DNA of 64,000 nucleotides from Zygnema circumcarinatum (taxonomy: Eukaryota; Streptophyta; Zygnematophyceae; Zygnematales; Zygnemataceae), in contig CM074805.1 in the NCBI GenBank assembly GCA_037447605.1, forward strand, positions 2,256,340-2,320,339, written 5' to 3'. Made by a program: the position numbers and the translations under genes. How positions within the stretch are numbered: position 1 is the first letter of the stretch; each line of letters starts with the position of its first letter. Below, in pieces: positions 12,801 to 23,800 of this stretch. The notes beneath the pieces were generated by a model. The model did not search any database. It had not been told where the DNA came from and saw nothing but the letters and a program-made list of their open reading frames with translations.

Positions 12801-13827
12801 GCAGCTTTGGCTGGAAACTGGGCTCAGATTATCCGGAAGTTGCATGTGTTTGAGGCCCTTCTTCCTTACTGAAAGTGTGACTCTGTAATTCTCCTCCATA
12901 CAGATTGGCTGACTCATCTATACCTCATTCTTGTATTTTCTCCTCCTTCCTTTCTTCTTCTCGCCTGAGGATGTGCAGGAAGACAGCTCCACCTCTCGCC
13001 GCTATGGGGGCACAGGCAAGTCGCTCGCATGTCGCACTCGATGCGTTCCTGTTATAGTGGTAAGTCCCGCTACCTATTTCTTTCGTAAGCGTTTCTGACG
13101 AATCTTCATAGGTAGTATGATATGCAGGGCTTGGTTTGGTCATCTCCAAGTCGCTGGTGACGCTTATGGGCGGCCAGATCGGCGTTTTAAGTGAAATTGG
13201 CTCAGGCTCCACCTTCTTCTTCACGCTGAGGCTGGAAGAGGCGTTAGAGCCCAACAAAAGCAGCAGAGAAGTGCTGAGTGAAGTGCCAACTCAAGCCATG
13301 AAGGAGAAATTGAGCCGAATGAAGATACTGCTGGCAGAGGATAACAAAGTGAACCAACTAGTAGCTGTCAGGATGCTACGGGAAATGGGTGGGACCTGCG
13401 ATGTGGTGGATAATGGCCTTCAGGCCTTGCATGCGTGCAAAAGGCAGGAGTACGATTTGGTTCTCATGGTAAGTTTGAAGCCAACGTCCCCTTAAGGAAT
13501 TTTGCATTCTCTTCAACAGAAGTTTGCTCTCTTCTCCCATCGGGAAAGGTTTGGAGATGCGCAGGGCCTTCTGACTGCATGCTGTATTTGCATCGGCAGG
13601 ATTGCCACATGCCTGAAATGGACGGCTTCCAGGCAACACAAGAGATCCGCACCCTTGAGTTGGCACTGAAGCGCAAACGCAGGCCTTTGATTGTAGCCCT
13701 CACGGCGAGCGCCCTTAGCCACGAGAGAGAACGATGTGAAAATGTGGGCATGGACTACTTCTTAACGAAGCCTATTAGACCTAAAGATTTGGAGGCGTTT
13801 TTGTGCAGCTATCTGGCCGGTTCGTGA
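6866..13827 (+). CDS. Soluble multi-PAS hybrid histidine kinase with receiver domain
   Basis: Two-component hybrid sensor kinase: autophosphorylates on His and passes phosphate to its own receiver Asp. Exons: 6866-7381, 8299-8461, 8543-8810, 8997-9093, 9216-9419, 9672-9830, 10419-10685, 10846-11017, 11614-11852, 12029-12138, 12503-12713, 12979-13015, 13128-13468, 13600-13827; they close in frame to 1003 residues. Three PAS-like segments (about 15-172, 285-415, 455-590) precede HisKA with [10 protein letters not shown] (His about 608), the ATPase N-box [10 protein letters not shown] (about 725), G1 DTGVGIS and the G2 box [12 protein letters not shown]. The receiver starts at [20 protein letters not shown] carries the phospho-Asp (about 929) and LTKP the conserved Lys. 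No signal peptide, membrane segment or CHASE domain is visible, so it should be cytosolic. Exons 2-3 are the weakest. The intron after 13015 uses a GC donor. The PAS ligand is unknown. Confidence 0.88.
11438..11598 (+). repeat. Long polypyrimidine (TCTTC/CTC) microsatellite inside an intron
   Basis: About 160 bases of almost pure C/T on the + strand, made of CTC and TCTTCTCTTC units, ending 15 bases before the acceptor at 11612-11613 of the histidine kinase exon that begins right after the phospho-His motif. It can serve as an extended polypyrimidine tract; the frames it opens on both strands are low-complexity artefacts. Confidence 0.85.
12353..12493. repeat. CACTAC hexanucleotide tandem array (about 23 copies)
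   Basis: Nearly perfect period-6 array with one interruption near 12483 (TGC for TAC). It lies in the histidine kinase intron between exons 10 and 11 and stops 10 bases before the acceptor at 12501-12502. The array holds no stop codon in several frames, so it would translate as His-Tyr or Val repeats, but the exon frame is set by the downstream acceptor. Confidence 0.92.
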
Positions 13828-15949
13828 CTAAGTGCACGAAAGGCTTCTTTCTATGCCAGCTTTAGTTGATAGATGCAGGAGCGAGTAGTAGCGAGCGAGT
13901 GAGATTACGTTACCTGGAAGGAGGTTTAAAGTCACCAGAAAAGGGTGAACGCGCTTAAGCTGAGCGCGGTCAGTTTGTTGCAGCGACCTCAGTCCGTTTC
14001 GTAACCTCACGCCTCCATAGGCTAGGAGATGCGTCTTATCTTTCATTCGCCATCAAGGACCAGTGTGAACACACAGTTGTTTCAATTCGGCGGCCCCAGG
14101 AAGGTAAATTAGAGACTTAGAAAGTACTGTGAAATGGTTTCCCCTGCGGCATAGGCCCTCTGTCATAGTCTCACAGGGATGATACAGGCTGTACCTGTGG
14201 AGTGCACATATTGTCCGAGGTGCCCTGAACTGCAAACGAGGTCTTGTTGAGATGGGTTAGAGCTATAGTGGTCCAATCATAGAATAAGGAAGTAGGTGCC
14301 TATAACTGTAATTGTGAATAGTTCCTTCAGATTTTTTTCATCATCTATACTCTATCCTTTATTTAGAAGTCAGAACGTGTCGTAGGTCCTACGGTGTAAT
14401 TTACATGTTCTGGTAGTTCTGATTGGATCCTTTGGCCCGCTTATTGGCCAGAAGTCGTAGTTTTGTCTCATTATTTGGTGTCAATGAGTTGGCCTCCAAT
14501 GTACGAATATTTCCATGTTCACAGCCCATTGGAATGTGGGAGTGTTTCATATGTTGACGCGTGTATGCTACTCAGAGCTATCACAGAAATGAACTCGAAT
14601 GCACCACAACACAGCAAGCCGTTAACATGAAGCGAATGCACCTTGTGAACATTCTCAGAAGGAAAATCTTGCAACATCTTTTCTTTTCTTCAGGATTTTT
14701 TTTGAAGTATTCGCACACACTTGAACATGGAATTATAGCACTTAGTCTTAGTTTATTCCTTTTCTTTTGAATGAACATCTGGGAATCACACATAGAATGT
14801 TTGTTGTCTTCTTCAATTTTGCAATATTCGAGGGACTTGTTTATTCAACTTTCATTAGATTCAGCTTATATGTACTGACACTGCACACTTCAGTTCAGAA
14901 GGCTTTACATAAAGAGTAAGGTCAGCAGGAAACGAGAGGTTGCCAAATCCAGAGGGCTAATGGCTGGCTAAGGATAGAGCCGTTCATATAATCTCAGTAC
15001 TGCTTTTACAAAACCGACGTAAGCTCGGCAAAATTATATTGCAAGAAGAATCTGTACAAGTCTTTGCGATCGGCCTTAAATCAGATAATGTGGCCAAGAA
15101 GATGCGATCGTAGATGGGACTAGTAAAGGATCAATAATTACAGTGACGCTTGGAAACCAACTCAGCGTCCTAATTTACAGGAACGTAAAATACACGATAC
15201 CAGAGAGAAATTGATCTGCAGACGGAGATAATAGTGTTTGATCCTTGGGCTAAGGAAGAGAGTATAAAGCTCTAAAACGTCGCGTTATCACAATCCATGG
15301 TTTGAGGCCGCTGGTTTGTCACCAGACGAGGTAGGGAAGCATCTGAGCGACCAGAAAAATCATTTGAAAGCCCCAAACCGTCCAGTCTGGCTTCACATGA
15401 AGATCGCCATTCATCAACCAAATGCTTTGCCTGCCTCCGTCCCAAAAAAGTCAGATTAGTCCAAAATCAAAAAGTTCACTCTGTCATGTGCCATGAGAAC
15501 CATTATTGGACAGAACTAGCAACTGAAGGCCACATCACATTGAAGCTCAGACTCCCCCGAGCCACTGTAGGCAGAAATGACAATGCAAAGACAACCCGTG
15601 AAAGACTTTCTGTTCTGTAGAAACAAACATGGACTGCTCCTTGCTAATTATAGTCTGAGCATAGTTTCCCCATGTTCAAGAATTACTGTCACGTTCAACC
15701 CCAACTGTCCCATCAAGAGGCAGGTAGAACCGCTTCCCAAAAGTGTCAGGAGACGACACTTTTTGACAAGTGGAAGGGTAACACAAACTTACCAGTATGG
15801 AACATATACCCATAGGCGAGCATATAAACCCTTTGTAAGAAATGAAGCATACCAAATTTCTAGTGTTTAACAGACTTGAAGCTCATCAATAATTGCAATG
15901 ATTAGACACATTGAAAAGCTCCTCAGGATGCCCAAATTAACGGGTCCCA
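13828..15949. other. Intergenic region between convergent kinase and ARM genes
   Basis: About 2.1 kb of AT-rich, stop-rich sequence between the convergent 3' ends of the histidine kinase (+) and the ARM-repeat gene (-). It probably holds both 3' UTRs and possibly a short terminal exon of the ARM gene. I recognise no coding region, RNA gene or repeat family in it. Confidence 0.6.
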
Positions 15950-16939
15950 CTACCTCCCAAGCATGGGTACAAATGAATGGTGCATGGGTGAAATGAATTG
16001 AGCAAACAAGCCCACCTTCTGTTGTCCTCGAGAAGAAAGCTTGCTCGATTTAGAAAGAGAAATGATCGACGGAATCAGGCCTTCTGAGATGAGTTGGGCG
16101 AAAAAGTCCTCGTTCTCTTCACATATTGAGAACATAGTCGAAACTGCATCTTCTAAAGACCGTGAGGATCCACATTCCAAAACATCACCAAGCACATCAA
16201 AGCCCCCGCTCTTAACAATAGCCGCCGCACCCTCCGGGCATTTCGCCAAGTTCGAAATGACTGCCAGAACTTTCTCGTCCAGCCCTTCATGCCCTTCAGC
16301 CAGCAAACTCAAGAGAACTTCCGCAGCTCCAGCATTCACTCCTTCAACACTGCCCTTCGGAGTGCTTGTGAGGCAAAACAAAGCATATGCAGCGTCCTTC
16401 TTGCCTCGCAGAGGAGCTTCCTTCAACAACCTTACTAGAGGAGCATAAATGCCTTCAAAATTGGCAATCTTAACGACCCTGTCTGCGTGCCTCGAAAGGT
16501 TGAAAATAGCGGCAGCAGCGTTAGACTTCGCAACATCGCTGCCATTTTTCAAGACATAGATTAGCCCGTCAATAACCTTATCCCCGTCTGTCAGTCGGTC
16601 GTAAAGTCCGTAAGAAAGCGCGATATTGTGAACGATTGTGACAGCATGTTCCATGAACTCCAGCTCCGGTGAATGCATTCCGCTGATAAGCAAGTCCAGA
16701 CCGTTCTCCGCCGCCAAGATAGCCTCCCGCATTTCCGGAGACCTCGAAGTCTGCGTGCGCAGCACTGCCGCCGCCCCGAACCGCTCCTCCGCAGAGGCGC
16801 TTGCGAGGCCCTCCAGCAGCTTCTTTGCAGGATCTGCCGCCACGCCATCCAGAAGGCCCTGCACAGTCAGCGGCATCGCCTTCTTCCTACAAGCAGCATA
16901 TTGTTGCTCCCCCCCCTCCGGCATGTTCTCGCCCGCCAT
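15950..16939 (-). CDS. Armadillo-repeat protein (PUB-ARM type without U-box)
   Basis: A single open exon of up to 329 residues starting at the ATG at 16937-16939. After a short variable N-terminus, the protein is a run of about 40-residue armadillo helices typical of the plant PUB-ARM group (for example AVTIVHNIALSYG, NAAAAIFNLSRHADR, AYALFCLTSTPKG and AVISNLAKCPEG). No U-box precedes them, so ubiquitin ligase activity is not supported; a protein-binding scaffold is the inference. Near the end, GQQK is followed by GTGGGC, a possible splice donor at about 16010-16020, so the last residues drawn here may be intron and a short last exon may lie downstream. The start is 359 bp from the divergent GAR1 start. 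Confidence 0.8.
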   Translation of the reverse strand: MAGENMPEGGEQQYAACRKKAMPLTVQGLLDGVAADPAKKLLEGLASASAEERFGAAAVLRTQTSRSPEMREAILAAENGLDLLISGMHSPELEFMEHAVTIVHNIALSYGLYDRLTDGDKVIDGLIYVLKNGSDVAKSNAAAAIFNLSRHADRVVKIANFEGIYAPLVRLLKEAPLRGKKDAAYALFCLTSTPKGSVEGVNAGAAEVLLSLLAEGHEGLDEKVLAVISNLAKCPEGAAAIVKSGGFDVLGDVLECGSSRSLEDAVSTMFSICEENEDFFAQLISEGLIPSIISLSKSSKLSSRGQQKVGLFAQFISPMHHSFVPMLGR

Positions 16940-17298
16940 GAATGCAGCCAGTGAAAGTCGCCTCTCTCTCTTTGACAGGGCCGAGGCCCCTCCCTCGCCG
17001 GCCGGCGGTTACAGATTGCCGACCGGGGGTTGCCGACTGCCGACCGGCGGCTGCCGGCACGGCTGCTTCCGGCGTGAATCCGTTTACCGTTTACCGTTTG
17101 ACGTTTCTATGTGCACTCCGCAGTTCAACGACAGTCTAACGGGACTAGAGCCGACGGAACGGAGCCGCATGGCGGGCTAGGGCGCAGCGCCTCGCGGCTC
17201 GGGGAGAAAAAGGCGGCTGTCCATCGCTTCTTCCTTCCCTCTTCCCCTCCTCCCCCATCTCCCTACCTCCCTCCCTCCTGCGTGGCTGAGTGAGTGGA
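16940..17298. promoter_or_regulatory. Shared divergent promoter region, ARM gene and GAR1
   Basis: 359 bases between two start codons facing away from each other. It contains repeated GCCGAC/GCCGGC units (17000-17058) and a GTTTACC tandem (17083-17100), then a pyrimidine-rich leader just before the GAR1 ATG. No TATA element is obvious. Sharing of regulation is inferred from spacing only. Confidence 0.5.
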
Positions 17299-19568
17299 AT
17301 GGCGCCGCCGCCCCGAGGAGGCGGAGGAGGCTTTCGAGGCGGAGGAGGGTTCCGCGGGCGTGGAGGAGGGGGAGGAGGGGGCTTCCGTGGGCGGGGAGGG
17401 GGAGGGGGAGGGGGGCGATTCGGATACCGTGACGAGGGCCCGCCTGCTTCCGTTATCGGTTGGCATCTGCTCCCTCTTGCCCTGCTGCACGAGCATTAAG
17501 GATCTTTTCTCGCGCTTGTGCCTAGGAGGAGAAGCTAGTGCATCTCAATTGCTGCAACAATGTGCTGGTGTGCGCACCCTGCTGTTCTGGTTGCGGTCGC
17601 AAACTGCGGCATGTTGTCGAGTGAATGATGGTGCTGAAGAAAATTTGCTGCTCCTCATGTACAGGCGCTCTTTGTGCAAGCCGCTGTAGTCACTTCTTTC
17701 AGTCGAGAGCTCGATTTTCAGATGCTTGTTTTCTAAGATATCTTTTTGTCCCCTTTCGCTGTTATGTTCGGGCAGAGGTGTCTACCTTTTTGCATGCTTG
17801 TGAAGGAGAGGCCGTGACCAAGCTTACGAATGAAAAAATTCCTTACTTCAATGCGCCTATCTTCACTGAAGATAAGACTCAAATTGGCAAAGTGGAGGAG
17901 ATTTTTGGGCCTATCAATGACTCGGTATGTTTATCTGCAAGACCGCGTAATTTGTGAATATGACACGGACTTTGCAATTTCACTTCAATGTCACAGAGTT
18001 CAGGCCCAATGAACCTCAATTTTCCTTAAGATGGTTGATGCGGAAACATTTCACTGATTTTGATCTGAGCACGACAGCTTTATTAATGAGTTTTGCTGGT
18101 TGCGGTAGAACCTCGTAATCCATTCATTCATTTACGTCGTCCTCAGCATTCTTGCAATTTGCGATGTGTTGAATGTTGTGATTCATACAAAGTTTATCCC
18201 CTTGCTGAAGAACTGCATGCTGAAACTTTCCTTGTGTTTTTTGGGTTTTTCGAGTACAGTACTTCTCTGTTAAGATGCAGGAGGGCATCGTCGCATCATC
18301 TTACAAAGTCGGAGACAAGTTCTTCATAGATCCCATGAAGTTGTTGCCTCTGCAAAGATTTCTTCCACAACCCAAGTATTGCCGGCTTCCCTTGTCTCCT
18401 TGTCTCTTGTCAATGGCGTTGTATCGTCTCAATAAATCACCTTCCGTCTCACTGATATTATTGGTCCAAAGAGTAAATGACAACAATGATCTTTTAGGTC
18501 CGCTTTATCTGCTCAGCTGGCAAATGTGACAGATGATTCACTGTTTCAGGGGCGGGTTTCATCTTTAGTTCCTCGTATATTTGCTCAATCTTTTGAGTAC
18601 AGTGTGTTGATTCATGTTTTTCGTTTGCTTCTTCTTTGCAGAGGCGAGGGAGGAGCGGGTCGGGGAGGTGGTGGTCGTGGTGGCGGTCGGGGAGGTGGTA
18701 AGCCCTTCGACTCACCCAATGCCTTCCACTCTCTTGTTATTTTTTTGGTATCAGGGTTGTTTGCTCTTTGTTGACAAGGAACCAGCAAGGGTGCTGAAAT
18801 CTGGACATGGCCAACAGGTCCTCTTTGCTTTTTTAATGTCGCTTGAATTCCAAGCCCATGTCAGTCACTCTCGCAGGCTTAGACTTAAACTCAATTGTCC
18901 GTAGCTCTCTATCCTTACATGTGAAACTGCTTTTCAATTCGGCCTGTTAATGGTCTGCCTCATTGTTTTAGTGAGCTTCTTCACATGAGGTCCTACATCC
19001 CTAGTACTGGTGCCCCCCTCATCCAAATATGAAAGCATTTTTCACAAGGCTTGTCGTAAGCCTTAGCACATTGGCACTTGGACGTTTGTTAGATTTTTTT
19101 TAATTAGGGTAAATAGGGTAGCTGCGGATCCCAGGGTATGAGGTGCAGGTACCGTCTGTGTTAACTGTCGCCTCTTCTTTTAGTCTGAAACCCCTGAAGT
19201 CTGTCTTCACAAATCCCATTTTTTTCCTGATGTGTTCAGTCTGAACATTGGAGCAGGGGATATTTTAGCCGAAAGCACTAATCTTGCTCTAGTTCCTTTT
19301 TGCTATTCTCGTGCACTTATCTCACCCACTGTCAGGCACCTTCTGTTGTGCATTATTGATGAGTTGCTTCAGAGTTTCAAAACTTAATCCTTGGTGTTGT
19401 GTGGCTAATCTGTCAATAGGTCGTGGCTTTGGAGGGAGAGGCGCTCCTCGTGGGGGAGGCTTTGGAAGAGGGAGAGGCCCCCCCAGAGGTGGCTTTGGCT
19501 TTCGGGGACGAGGAGGGGGCGGAGGGGGGTTCAGAGGCGGAGGATCTCGCGGAAGGGGAAGGGGCTGA
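17299..19568 (+). CDS. GAR1: H/ACA ribonucleoprotein subunit GAR1
   Basis: Nucleolar core protein of H/ACA snoRNPs, which pseudouridylate rRNA and snRNA with dyskerin/CBF5, NOP10 and NHP2. Exons 17299-17458, 17776-17924, 18260-18375, 18642-18697 and 19420-19568 join in frame to 209 residues. The first exon encodes a Gly/Arg-rich (GAR) tail, the second and third the GAR1 core ([52 protein letters not shown]), and the last two a second GAR domain ending RGRGRG. I use the ATG at 17299; an upstream GTG is not needed. RGG tails on both sides of the core and a length near 200 residues match the eukaryotic family well. The two long introns flanking exon 4 separate the Gly-rich blocks. Confidence 0.95.
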
Positions 19569-19801
19569 GGGTCCGCTTTCGAGTGCTCTCTTGCCTGCAG
19601 CCAATTGTACTTCCCTTTTGTTGTCCAAAGATCTGTTTGTTTTTCCTTGTCACTCAGAAGTTAGCGTGTTTCCTGGGCCTACTCATGTGCTAGTGACGAA
19701 CATGAGGTGGGGGGGATGCGCGTCTGTTAGCTGGGTCGCTGTGTCTGCTCGGCCGGCAAGGGCGGGTTGGAAGCGAAGCCTGCAAGGGGGGGGGGGGGGG
19801 G

Positions 19802-19811
19802 NNNNNNNNNN
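19802..19811. other. Short assembly gap in poly-G
   Basis: Ten Ns flanked by G-runs on both sides, 240 bp after the GAR1 stop codon; likely an unresolved homopolymer and not a scaffold join. Confidence 0.95.
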
Positions 19812-20531
19812 GGGGGGAGGTGGCAGCCTGTTTGCTCACAGCTGCCTGCGCAGGCGCCGGCCTTCTGTGTGTGCGCTTGAAAGGGTTGAATAACCGAATA
19901 GGGCACGGCACGTCAATCGTTGACATTTCCCGATACCCCCACTACCAATAGGTTTGAAGTTCGTAGTCGGTGTTCCAAGAAAAAACTGTTTTTGCTTTAG
20001 GTTTTCGCTTTTTTTTTTTGAACAACGGTCCTTGTTCAAATGTGAATCCAATACGAAACCAATTGAACATTGAACAATTAACTATTGGTCGGGTTAACTT
20101 CAGTTTAGTTTGCATCCAATGATCACCAATGAGATTTTGGCAGATCACGAGTATGTGGACCCAGGTTAACGTGAGCTCAAATTTAGCCCGTTTTTATTAC
20201 CGTATGGTAGTAGAGGCATTTTGTATCGTGTGAAAATCGTTCATTTGGCGGGAAGAGTTGTTCGGGCGAAAATTGGGCCGACTTTAGGCAAATCCTTCAG
20301 ATTGCTTGAATCGCACGTGGCAAAATTGTAATCCACACGTACAATCGAACATATCGACCTTTTGCACTAAGTTGCATATGGCCATCTCTAGCCAGTAACC
20401 ACCAGGCGCCGACTCCTGCTGACCGCTCGAATGGGCTTTTGTCACGCGGCGTGACCGGACAGACCCATGCCCGGCCATGCCATGCCATGCCATGCGGCGG
20501 CGCCTGTGACAAGCCGTGACGGAGGCGAGGC

Positions 20532-20565
20532 CGGTCGGTTGGTCGGTCGGTCGGTCGCCGGTCGG
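20532..20565. repeat. GGTC tandem microsatellite
   Basis: Imperfect GGTC tetranucleotide array about 240 bp upstream of the receptor kinase start codon. Confidence 0.8.
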
Positions 20566-20640
20566 TCCTCGGCGCGCCGTGGACGTGCGCAGCCAGGCAG
20601 GACTGGAGCGGAGCCGGAGCAGGCGACATTGCAGACAGAG

Positions 20641-20662
20641 GGAGAGAGAGAGAGAGAGAGAG
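20641..20662. repeat. AG dinucleotide run in probable 5' leader
   Basis: About ten AG units 140 bases before the receptor kinase ATG. GA/CT runs are common in plant 5' UTRs and core promoters. Confidence 0.8.
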
Positions 20663-20800
20663 CTGCAGAAAGCCTGCGCCTGCGGCATCTCCTTCTCTCT
20701 GTTGCCTGCCCTCGCGCGGGGAGGGAGTCAAGCACGCCAATGCTGTGCCGCCTGCAGTTGCGGGCCGCTCGCTGCCTCGCGCTCGCCCGCCGCAGTCGCC

Positions 20801-23800
20801 ATGGGGCGGCGGGCTCTGCTGTCGGCGCTCTGCGTAGTCGGGCTGCTCCTTCTGCGCGCAGGGGCGCAGTCGCAGCTGTACAGCGCTCCGACGTTCTGCG
20901 TTAATGCGCCGTGCGAGGGGGGAACCACGCCGTCTTTTTTCGATTATGTGCTTTACAACGGCACTTGCAACTGCAGCGCACCAATTTTGCTGGAACTTCT
21001 TCTCGTCAATCCCCAATTTACGAGGTTTACGAGTGAAACCAGCGTTGGACTGAGAACTTCACTCGGCAATGCTCTTGACATCCGTCCGGCACAGGTAGGA
21101 ACCTTTTCCTTTCCGGGGTATATGTTGCTCACGAGACGAAAAAAACAGTAGCGACATTAATGGACTTCTCACTCAAGAGTAGGTAAAGTATGTGAAGGCT
21201 ACATGGAAAACCTAACCCATTGTATTGAGGTGAATGTTTCCTTCTGGACATTTACATTGCAAAGGCTGGAGCTAGTTGAGGGACGCTCTTAACGACACAT
21301 ATAGAGCAATGATTAGACTCTGGCGATGGAGAAATGCATGAGGTCTTTAATCCGTATGATTGAACTTATGGATTAAGTACTGGCCCAGCAGCCATTGATC
21401 TAAGGAACATTATGCAGGACGACTTCTAGTCCAGTTCTTTCCTATCTATATAAAGGACGGACGTTTCTGCATAGAATGCACAAGGTCCTTGGTCAGATTT
21501 GTTGCGGCTGGATCTGAAGCTGAAGCTGAAGCTGTCACAACGTTTTTGTAAGAGGTTCACAAACACAGCCGTATTTGCTATTGCCGTTTACTGGCCAAAG
21601 TAGACAAATACCTGACCGTATCAGGGACTCGGAAAACTTTGAATAGCAGAGTTGTGCTGTCCACACTGGAGAAAGAAATAGAGTTGCTTACGAGTTTGTT
21701 TTCTCAATATCATTTACGCAAATAAGGCCCTTGATGTAGAATGTTTTTCATTTTTAGACTAATGTAGAAATTACGAATAATGCATAACGTATCAAGATGC
21801 ATATGCATATTGGTATCACTAAAGCACAGGTTACGACAAACAGTTTCAGTCAATATTAAACATTGAGAGACGTTGCTTAATTTTTAGTTTCGAATAGTGA
21901 TTTTTTCAAGAAGTTTAAAGGAAGATTTTTTAACCATAGCATTGCTGGAACATAGGTTGGTGACCTAGACCTTTGTGCAATAAAGAGATTTGATTACCTT
22001 CAAAATGCGCGTCTGGTACACTTTTGCTGACCAGTTGATGAACTCCATCTGCAAAGTGAGAATTGCACAGCCGCGCATAGAGAGTGAATGCTGTGTATGT
22101 GAGCTTTCAGAGCCAAAGTGTCCTGTAGTTAGCTTCGGGTAAAATCAAACCACCGCGGAGGGCCTGATTTCAAGGACTGTTTTTATGTTTTGCTTCATTA
22201 CTGTTGGGCTCAGCTGGAAGGAGTTCAGCCATCCTCTTAGTGACCTCATGAAGATTAATCTATGTGGGTAGCAGTGCAGTCAGATCTAAGTATGTTTTGG
22301 AGTCATATGCCCTCTGTTGAACGGAGATTGCTGTATGAAGATTCAATTTATAATTTACTTTAAACTTCTATCTTGCAATGTTTTCTGGCCCCATGAGTAA
22401 AGAGCCCATGGACTACAGTCACTCTCAACCGTTCCCTTTCCACTTCCTATTTGCAGTTATATTCTTGTTTGTTGCCTTCATCCTTTACTTTCAATATATA
22501 TTTTCTGGCAGTGAAGACAATTGATTGTTTCAAGGTGACGAGTGCGCCCTGATCAAACCACTTCCAATTTTTCTGATGACTTTTTCGCTGATTACCGGTT
22601 TCCAACTTTGACTGGTCTCAGGTCTGGGTCCAGTCAGCGAACAGCACTTTGGTCAATCGCACAGTCGTCGATGTCGAGCTGTTTCCTGCAAACGATAATT
22701 CGTGGACTTTGGAGCGAACGCTGTCCGTCCTCGTGATTCTGCTCAACAATGGCACCATTTTAGGGCCAAATTTTGGCACGTTTTCTATTCTGAACGTGAG
22801 CGTTGCAGCGGTTGCTGATGGGGCTTCCCCGCCTTCGTTCGACAGTCAGAGTAGGCACTCTGCCTTGCCATGTGAAACCCTTTAATCCCTTTAAGTTGGC
22901 CCCTCGATGGTCCTGGTGAGGCTGTACAGGATTCATGCCTTTCCCAACCAAAATGAATAGTACTTTTTAAAGAATTATCGCATTGCTTTATTATCTATTG
23001 CCATCGAATAAGCTTGACTGCCTCCATGAAGCGCCGGTTTAAAAATTATGATTTAATTGACCGTTTTTTCGATGTATGATCCTTGGGAACAGGTTTACCC
23101 CCTCTAACCCCGCCCAGCATTGTTGGTTCGGCAAAACAAAGTAATTGCCTGGCTTCGACTACTACTCTGCAGGATTCACCCTCCTCGACAGCTTCAAAAT
23201 TTGTGTGCATGCCGGCATAGAGAGGTTTCATCCAGGAACTTGTAACTTACAAGATATGGAGCCAAAGTTGGTTTGATGGCCGTTGGCGATGTAGGTCTGT
23301 TTCGTGTAGTTGATGGGCTACAAACAGCACACTCTACTGCCTAAATATGGGATATGCTATGCTGTCACCGCCTCTACCGCTGATGTCGATCTTGTTTCAT
23401 CACTGGGTGTGACATGTCATGTCATTGTCTGGTCTTGAAATCGATCTTTTTTTTAGTGGTAATAAACCTCCATGGCGGAGGCCCCTTACGTTGGTCGAGT
23501 GTGTGTCAGCATTGTCGGTCCAAAACTTTCATTCTAATTCAGTCGCTTCTGCTATAGAAGTGCTCATCCTTTCAATCACTGCAGCCAGTGGAAGGCATAA
23601 AAATCCTAGGTTTGACTAGGTATCTTTATGGGATCTCCTTGTGGGGGATGATACATGTCCATGCATGCCCCTCTCCTCAATCAGAGAGTAATCTCATTCT
23701 AGTAACTAGCCCGTTCTCTTCTCATGGATCTCTAATGCTCATTCTCTGCTTGTGGCGGCTGATGATATCAGGCTCAAGTCTTGCTGGATGGGCCATTGGC

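Larger units (their letters stand above)
19569..20800. other. Intergenic region with poly-G gap and simple repeats
   Basis: 1.2 kb between GAR1 and the receptor kinase. A 10-N gap (19802-19811) sits inside a poly-G run, which is probably a sequencing failure at a G-tract. Closer to the kinase are ATGCC tandems (20473-20494), GGTC tandems (20532-20565) and an AG run (20641-20662) in the likely 5' leader. Long antisense frames here have no family resemblance, so I call no gene. Confidence 0.6.

Noticed and set aside
12338-12853. Frame encoding a His-Tyr repeat, and opposite frames encoding Val or Gly-Ser repeats
   Set aside because: Products of the CACTAC microsatellite read in different frames; the array is intronic and the true exon begins at 12503.
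20297-21016. Minus-strand frame of about 240 codons over the receptor kinase first exon
   Set aside because: Antisense shadow made of GGTC/AG simple repeats; the + strand has a clear signal peptide and ectodomain.
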